From Aureobasidium sp. EXF-3400 (taxonomy: Eukaryota > Ascomycota > Dothideomycetes > Dothideales > Saccotheciaceae), in contig SWBL01000039.1 in the NCBI GenBank assembly GCA_024195585.1, positions 124,001 through 188,000 of the forward strand: a stretch of DNA of 64,000 nt. The letters are read 5' to 3'. Shown here piece by piece: positions 58,241 through 64,000 of the stretch. The notes beneath the pieces are model-generated. The model was not told the origin of the DNA. It saw only the letters and a list, made by a program, of their open reading frames with translations, and searched no databases. The position numbers and the translations under genes were made by a program. Positions within the stretch are counted from its first letter, which is position 1, and each line of letters begins with the position of its first letter.

Positions 58241-58900
58241 TGTTCAAGGTCCCTTCGCTAATGACCTTTCGGCGTGGGATAAAAGGGTGGTCATGCGGGT
58301 ACATGAACAAGACGCCCTGACATCCTCTTTTCTTTCTTTCATGGCTCTCATTGATGCATAGCGTGGGCACTTTGACGGCGGGCAATCTGTGATTTTTCTA
58401 TACCATCATGAGCATGGCGACGGCGTACAACAGGAGTATCGGTGGTAGATTTGGGATACGAATTGGCATTTGACCTGCCAGAAGCATGGCGTGATGACAC
58501 TAGATGGGTATTGGACCCGGATATTCTAATCCTTTTGCTTTCGTAGCAATCAACAACTCGCTAGACGGGATGCAAGAAGATACAATTGTTTCCCGAACCT
58601 ACCTTCCCTTGTGCTAGAGACTGTCACAACCTCACGATCGGCTTTTTCTCACCTCAACCCATCACCACTACATCCGTGCAGCCTGTACCGTTCCAGAAGG
58701 ATTGTGCATCTTGGTAGGCCCGACTCTGCTCTGCTCTGCGCAGCCGTGAATGTTGTAGCTGATAACACGTAAGGAGGCGGTAGCCTGTTGCTCGATACTG
58801 TGGTGCATTCTTACTGCTGCATACGTAACTAACTCAAGCACATGCGAGGATGATCATTGACGCAGCATATATGCACAATATCTACAATCCCAATCCAGAT
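58241..58900. other. Convergent 3' intergenic region
   Basis: 660 bp between convergent stops of the OTU gene and the AIF-like gene. No gene, repeat or RNA is seen. Confidence 0.4.
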
Positions 58901-60515
58901 CTAAACAGCGACGGCCTGTCCAAGCTTCATGTAATTCCAACAGACTACAACTCGAGTCAGCATAGTCAAACCCAACGACATGGAGGTGGCACTCACTAGA
59001 ATTCGCCAGATCATTACCAAAGTAACCGGCCATCAAATCCTCTCCAGAAGCAGTCCCGTTTGTCGAGTCGAAAACAACGGCCTTCTTCCCTACTGCTAAG
59101 CCCATGACATTGGGGAACTCGGACAGCTCCTTATAAGTTGGTATCTGCCCGTAACGATGCTTGAGCATGTCTTGGTGGATGTTGATGGCACTATAATGAC
59201 CCATGTGCATAGCTCCGCCACAGCGCTTGATGCCAGACCAAGATGCGATATCTCCCGCTGCGAAGTGGCTCTTTGCGTTTGGTACGTCGCTGTTGAATCT
59301 TAGGCTACGATGGTGTTAGCAGAGTCTAGGTAGGTGAGGTATTCGTTCGTACGAAGTATCGATTTTGACGTATCCGTCCTCATCTAAGGCTGCAGAGGGG
59401 AGATAGCCTGATGTTGGTGTACTTCTTGAAATGGCTGTGATGACATGTCCAGCGGTGATGTGTTGGCCACTAGACAAGGTGAGTTTCCACGAGGTAGATT
59501 CACCGTCAGACTGTACAGCAGTGGTGTCTATTACTCTTTGTCCCAAGACTACCTCTACACCAACCTCCTTAAGAATCTCGAGGCTTCGCTCTTTGAAGTC
59601 GTCTGGCAAGGGTTCTGCGGACAGAAGCTTGTCTCGAGAGTGTACAAGAGTTACCTTTTGCCAGGGTTCAATTGTCTTGATTTCGCTAGCCATCTCAATT
59701 CCCACAGCCCCTAGGTAGAAAGATCAGCCCGAGGTCTAGTGTGCACAGATTGTACTTACCTCCACCGATGACCACCACGCCTTCCTTCGCATTTCTGATT
59801 GCTTTCGTGTGTGATCTGGCCTCAGCAAGAAACTGGTCTCTGTTCAATGCTTGGGGCACCACAGGTGAAGTTCGTCGAAGGCCGGAAGCAACCAGAAGAT
59901 AGTCATACTTTTCCTGCCGGTATTGTTTCGTGACTGTATCGACCATGGACGCGATTTTATTCTCGAAGTCAATACTCGCGACACTGCTCTGCAAGAAGGT
60001 TACGTTTGGCAAATCCAATGCAGGAATGTCGCGAAACCTTGTCCAGCTCTTGGATGCGGCATCGTCCGAAGCGAAGGCCAATGGGTTTCCGATCAAGTGG
60101 TCTGTGGTAAGATCAGATTATTGTAACGACTCGTTACGCTGTAACACATACAATAGCCATCACGCTCGTCGACGATTGTGATCTCGACGGGCAATTTGGT
60201 CTTGGACGACACAACATCGGTGGGTGTCGAGGTGAACCGAGGCTGTTTGCCATTGCATAGATCTATGAGATTGACGGTTGCTGCGAGTCCAGAATAAGAG
60301 CCTCCAATGACAAGAACTCTTGGAATGGCTTGAAGAATATTAGGCCCTTCGTTGGATGGCATGGTTGATAGTCGAGCAGAGAAAGAAGACAAGGTATAAG
60401 AAGAGGAAGAATAAAGAGTTCTGAGAAAGGCAGAGTTTCCAACATTTGCCGAGTACGGAGTTTTGGTATTTTTGCTGTGCAGGAGAATAGGTCTCAGGAT
60501 TCGTGCAATATTCAT
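58901..60515 (-). CDS. AIF/AMID-like FAD oxidoreductase, mitochondrial
   Basis: Exons 60515-60152, 60101-59760, 59710-59353, 59304-58997 and 58944-58901 give 471 aa. The first about 51 residues (MNIARILRPILLHSKNTKTP) are a clear mitochondrial presequence; an in-frame Met at 60362 (MPSNEGPNIL) could start a cytosolic form. FAD binding starts VLVIGGSYSGLAATVN; the NAD(P) motif VVVIGGGAVGIEMASE crosses an intron; the flavin end is FAAGDIASWSG. The final exon is short (WNYMKLGQAVAV). This is the AIF/AMID or alternative NADH dehydrogenase-like group: a flavin NAD(P)H oxidoreductase. It may link to stress responses or cell death, but that is family knowledge, not shown here. It is divergent from an SDR gene. 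Confidence 0.88.
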
Positions 60516-61057
60516 GTCGATGGAGAGCCGGCACGTTCAGACCCCAGTCGTCCGTCCATACCTACTTAACGTATGAGCCACCAACCCATCGTTCGATTTT
60601 GATCCTTCATCAGCGCCGATTCGGCGACGTGGACAAGACTGTACGCCCTGTGGGACAAGGGAACTGGAGATGATAGGTCGATGAGACCCCTCGGACCCGC
60701 ACTAAGATGTTAGCTTCAATCTGATCCGGTGCCACTTATCTGATTGATAACATGGCTTGGCACATGCCTTCTTGATCTGTTAGATCTCCCGGCCTTGAGT
60801 CACCGTCGACGTACCTGTACGTGATCTTGGGCGTATATCGAACATAACACGCCTTATATGGGTTCTTGTCATGTCCTCTACAGTAAATGTGTTGCTGATG
60901 TCAGGTCTTGGAGCAAATAAGTAGGAGCAGCTGCCGGGGTGGCCTGTGCGGGGTCAATGGTCAGGTCAAAGCGTGGACAAGCTCGGCTCGATGATGAGCC
61001 CTCAAGGTATCAGCGAAAGCATCAAACCTCACATACTTGCGAGCTCTGATCACATTC
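60516..61057. promoter_or_regulatory. Divergent AIF-like / SDR promoter region
   Basis: 542 bp between divergent start codons. Some AT-rich stretches; nothing coding is seen. Confidence 0.35.
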
Positions 61058-61903
61058 ATGGCAACTTCCATGAACTATCTCGTGACCGGTGCGGGTAGAG
61101 GCATCGGCAGAGGCCTGACACGGAATATTCTCACGCGGCCTGGAAACCGAGTCTTTCTCTTGGACAGTAATGAGAGTGAGCTACAAAACACTCTTTCACT
61201 CGCATCAACATGGACACAGTCATCGGACACCAACAGAAGTTCTTTCAAGGGAAAAGTCGTTGACTTGAGAAATCGCGATGAGATCAAGACCGTCGTGGGC
61301 GAAGTGAACGAATTCTTCGGAGGCCAATTGCATGCACTCGTAAACAATGCTTTTGCTACTCCCCACACTTGGAAAGACGACAAGGGATTGGAAGATGAAC
61401 TTTCCTCCGATGATATCATGGATCAATGGGACGTCAAAATTGCCGTTGGTCTGACTGCACCGTTTCTTCTATCAAGGCTCTGTGTACCCATGCTCAAACG
61501 CAAGGATGGAGAAGGAAGCGTCGGATGCATCATCAATATTTCCTCTACCCGGGCGAAACAAGCGGAAGATAATCACGAAGCCTATAGTGCTGCGAAAGGT
61601 GGACTTCTTGGTCTTACACAGAGCATGTCGATCAGCCTAGGACATAGGCACAACATCAGAGTCAATGCTATCATTCCTGGCTGGATCAATGTTGAGAATG
61701 AGAACAAGGCGGCAGACGAAGCTTCGGCCAAGTGGGAAGACGATATGACAGAGCAGGACCACTCTTATCATCCTGCTGGTCGAGTCGGGAAGGTCGAAGA
61801 TATCTACAAAGCGTTCAAATTCCTTGTCGAGTCAGACTTTGTCACTGGTGAGGAAATCGTGGTGGACGGAGGTGTAACGAGGAAGATGTACTACCCAGAA
61901 TGA
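61058..61903 (+). CDS. Short-chain dehydrogenase/reductase
   Basis: Intronless, 281 aa from ATG at 61058. The NAD(P)-binding motif TGAGRGIG is at residues 10-17, VNNAF follows the NNAG-type motif, the catalytic serine is in NISSTRA (S162/S163), and the Tyr-Lys pair is Y176-SAA-K180. An unusual polar insertion (DKGLEDELSSDDIMD) precedes the catalytic region, and the C-terminus ends VVDGGVTRKMYYPE. Substrate cannot be told; SDR enzymes of this shape reduce carbonyls in secondary or general metabolism. A second ATG at 61070 is possible. It stands beside an AIF-like flavoprotein, but no pathway link is evident. Confidence 0.88.
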   Translation: MATSMNYLVTGAGRGIGRGLTRNILTRPGNRVFLLDSNESELQNTLSLASTWTQSSDTNRSSFKGKVVDLRNRDEIKTVVGEVNEFFGGQLHALVNNAFATPHTWKDDKGLEDELSSDDIMDQWDVKIAVGLTAPFLLSRLCVPMLKRKDGEGSVGCIINISSTRAKQAEDNHEAYSAAKGGLLGLTQSMSISLGHRHNIRVNAIIPGWINVENENKAADEASAKWEDDMTEQDHSYHPAGRVGKVEDIYKAFKFLVESDFVTGEEIVVDGGVTRKMYYPE

Positions 61904-62091
61904 TCAAGTCAGGTGCCACCGAGCTCGATGGTTCTTACCCTGCGCGTTGTCACAGTAAACCAATATACACTCTGCGTAATATTCCGAGAACAGATTGAAG
62001 AATATCCGGAGTTGTAAGATGAAAATTGGGTATCGTAGGTATACTTGACCAAAACACTGCGTTCCAAAAACTTGCCGCAATCCAAGTATTC
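61904..62091. other. Short convergent spacer between SDR and SKT5
   Basis: 188 bp between convergent stops, presumably both 3' UTRs. No gene. Confidence 0.45.
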
Positions 62092-64000
62092 TCACATGAC
62101 CACGCATTCGGCCTCATCTCTCTTCTGATTGCTTCTAGTCAGGCGTCCCTGGTTGGGCTGCGGTTTGGCTGCTTTGCCCTTCCTGATCTCTTCAAGCCTC
62201 TCGACAGCCTTTGGGAACTTGTACGAAGCGGCCCTTGTGTACCACTTTTTTCCTTCCTCCAGACTAGCAGGACAGCCAATACCGTTCTCAATATAGTAGC
62301 CCAGCGCATACATGGCCTTTGCGAGCGGAGGTTCACTCATGGCAGCTTTTCGTGCCCAAAGATATGCCTCTGTATCTGATTGATTCAGAATACCCTCCGC
62401 ACCTGTGAGGTACCAGCCAGAGAGTGCCAGCTCAGAATTGTGCTCGCCCTGAGCAGCTGCCTTGGAGTACCATGCAATTGAGTTTCGCGAATCGACCGGT
62501 AGACCCAACGATCCATATTCGAAGGCTTGACCAAGTCTGAATTGCGACTGCTTGTAGCCTATTTTGGCTGCTTGCATGTACATCTTCTGTGCATACTTCT
62601 CGTCCGGCTTCACTGCTGCGCTGATCGCAGGATCAGGGTTGCCTTCTTCGTGAAGACGAGCAAGTTCGTGGATGGCGTGAGGATTGTTGGCATCAGCATG
62701 GTCGGCAGCTCTCTTGAGGTACGCCACCGATTGCCCCACATTTCTTTGCTGGCCGAGCAGGCCTCTGAGCAGGATCATTCCCATCTTGTACATGGCAGCC
62801 ACATCCTGGAGCTGTGCGGCGCGTTGGTACCATTGCACCGCTTTGTGATAATCACGCTTGGTACCTCCTCCCTCTTCAGCTCCTATCTCGCAACATATTG
62901 CTGTGCGGTAAGCTGCAGCGCCATGTCCGGCTTTGGCGGCCCCTTGATAGAGCGAAAATGCCTGCTTGGGGTCAGCTTCCAGACCCAGATCTCCAGATCC
63001 GTAGCAATCTGCAAGGTAGAACATTGCTTCTGGATAGTTGGCTGCAGCTAGCTTCTTAACGCGTTTGTGAGCGTCAAGAACATAACGTTCACTATTTTTT
63101 GCAGTTGCCTTTGCGTCTAAGCGGCCGTTCTCAGATGCTAGCACAGTGGAGGCTTCGACGAGTTTCCTGACTAGAACCATTGCAGTCTTCATGTCATTGG
63201 GATTTGCGTCAACCTTTGAACGTAACGAATCAAGCTCGCTCCTCGTCACTGGGCCAGAGCCGCTGCCATCGTCTGCCGTAGGAGACTTGGGCTGCGATTG
63301 AGACCGACTCTTTGACGATGTGTCCGAGTTGTTGGCATAGTTGCGCACGGGTGCAGGCTTTGGTGCCGGTGGACCGTTGTTGAGACCGGGTCTGACTGGA
63401 ACGGGGTGGCCGGGAAGTGCATCAGGATTAGCAGACGGGTTCTGGCCGTGCTGCTGGGCCCCTGGTACCGTCTGTGGAGCAGATCGCGGTTTGGCAAGCG
63501 GAGCGCCAAATGAACGATCCGACGATGTTGGGACAGCGAAGCCGTTTTGGGTGGCAGGCGCACTCGGGGACCTATCTTCCATGGCAAAGCGTTGGTTTGG
63601 CGCCCTTCCACCCGCTGTCGGATCAGGGCCATAGCCGTGATCAGCATGTCTGGAAGAAGGAGGCGCAAAGCCATTCATTGTTGCAGGTGCACTTGGAGCC
63701 CTGTCGCCTGAAAATTGGCGCTGCGGAGGTAACCGATTATCCATTGGCATTCCTGTTCTGAAATCTTGCTGTCCAGGTACAGGTCTCCTGGATGGTGGAC
63801 CTCGAGACTGCGATCGGGGTCCGCCATTCATAGGTCCAGAATTCAATGGTCCTTGAGGCATTGATCCTGGATGCATAGGTCGTGGTGGCGGTGGACCACG
63901 ACGAGCTTGTCCGTTAGGTGAGGAGCCTGGAGGCATGCCGCCCATCGGCCCCTGATGAGGTAGAGGGCCTCGCGTAGGTGGCCCTCGAGGCATATATCCA
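62092..64000 (-). CDS. SKT5: Chitin synthase activator Skt5/Chs4-like, Sel1 repeats (5' partial)
   Basis: The frame is open to the window end, so the N-terminus is missing. The available part starts Pro/Gly/Arg-rich and disordered (RGPPTRGPLPHQGP), followed by a Sel1-like repeat array: about seven repeats such as AMFYLADCYGSGDLGLEAD, GAAAYRTAICCEIGAEEGGG, AAMYKMGMILLRGLLG and ALSGWYLTGAEGILN. The extreme C-terminus is ECVVM, a CaaX box for prenylation. In yeasts and moulds, Skt5/Chs4 (Chs3 activators) carry exactly this combination: Sel1 repeats and a CVVM-type CaaX that anchors the protein at the membrane to stimulate class IV chitin synthase. No intron is seen in the visible part. Confidence 0.93.
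   Translation of the reverse strand, partial: GYMPRGPPTRGPLPHQGPMGGMPPGSSPNGQARRGPPPPRPMHPGSMPQGPLNSGPMNGGPRSQSRGPPSRRPVPGQQDFRTGMPMDNRLPPQRQFSGDRAPSAPATMNGFAPPSSRHADHGYGPDPTAGGRAPNQRFAMEDRSPSAPATQNGFAVPTSSDRSFGAPLAKPRSAPQTVPGAQQHGQNPSANPDALPGHPVPVRPGLNNGPPAPKPAPVRNYANNSDTSSKSRSQSQPKSPTADDGSGSGPVTRSELDSLRSKVDANPNDMKTAMVLVRKLVEASTVLASENGRLDAKATAKNSERYVLDAHKRVKKLAAANYPEAMFYLADCYGSGDLGLEADPKQAFSLYQGAAKAGHGAAAYRTAICCEIGAEEGGGTKRDYHKAVQWYQRAAQLQDVAAMYKMGMILLRGLLGQQRNVGQSVAYLKRAADHADANNPHAIHELARLHEEGNPDPAISAAVKPDEKYAQKMYMQAAKIGYKQSQFRLGQAFEYGSLGLPVDSRNSIAWYSKAAAQGEHNSELALSGWYLTGAEGILNQSDTEAYLWARKAAMSEPPLAKAMYALGYYIENGIGCPASLEEGKKWYTRAASYKFPKAVERLEEIRKGKAAKPQPNQGRLTRSNQKRDEAECVVM

Overview
The window is a gene-dense nuclear segment of a filamentous ascomycete (Pezizomycotina). 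The evidence is about 32 well-supported protein genes on both strands, short GT-AG introns of 48-84 nt with CTRAY-type branch points, and families typical of moulds: cry-DASH, caleosin, Zn2Cys6 regulator, fused ARG5,6, DUF3112 and a GH28 pectinase. A Dothideomycete is my best guess from general protein style, but that is weak. I see no transposon, tRNA, rRNA, CRISPR array or secondary-metabolite cluster. All exon joins below were made by hand from splice sites and reading frame, so each CDS span includes its introns and the exons are given in the entry.

Layout. 0.3-2.8 kb: a GPI-type cell-surface protein with three cysteine modules. 3.5-16 kb, all minus strand: SMC5 (DNA repair), SGF11 (SAGA deubiquitinase module), ARG5,6 (mitochondrial arginine synthesis), an MFS transporter and MRS2 (mitochondrial Mg2+ channel). 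17-26 kb: cry-DASH, a secreted two-domain fasciclin protein with a histidine-rich linker, a small hypothetical protein, a secreted GH28 exo-pectinase and a mitochondrial thioredoxin-like protein. 26-34 kb: a Zn2Cys6 factor with an Ala-His-Gln repeat, ASA1 (ASTRA/TTT WD40 protein), DBP7 (60S ribosome helicase) and an MDR oxidoreductase. 35-44 kb: pantothenate synthetase, a DUF3112 seven-TM protein, GPN2, BUB3, POP5 and REX4.

44-64 kb: a caleosin/peroxygenase, a FAD oxidoreductase, a 2 kb gene-poor stretch, an aldehyde dehydrogenase, two small hypothetical genes, LEA1 (U2A'), TVP15, a peroxisomal D-amino-acid oxidase, an OTU deubiquitinase, a mitochondrial AIF/AMID-like flavoprotein, an SDR and the 3' part of an SKT5/Chs4 chitin-synthase activator cut by the window end.

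The genes are mostly unrelated housekeeping functions rather than one pathway. Neighbours share promoters or 3' ends: GPN2/BUB3 are divergent with 163 bp between start codons, and ASA1/DBP7 are convergent with 26 bp between coding ends. The most unusual observations are the Kex2-type dibasic site placed before each cysteine module of the first gene, a GH28 enzyme lacking the canonical catalytic-site His and Arg, a DUF3112 gene whose first coding exon appears to be the ATG alone, and an intron placed in the linker that is cleaved in ARG5,6.
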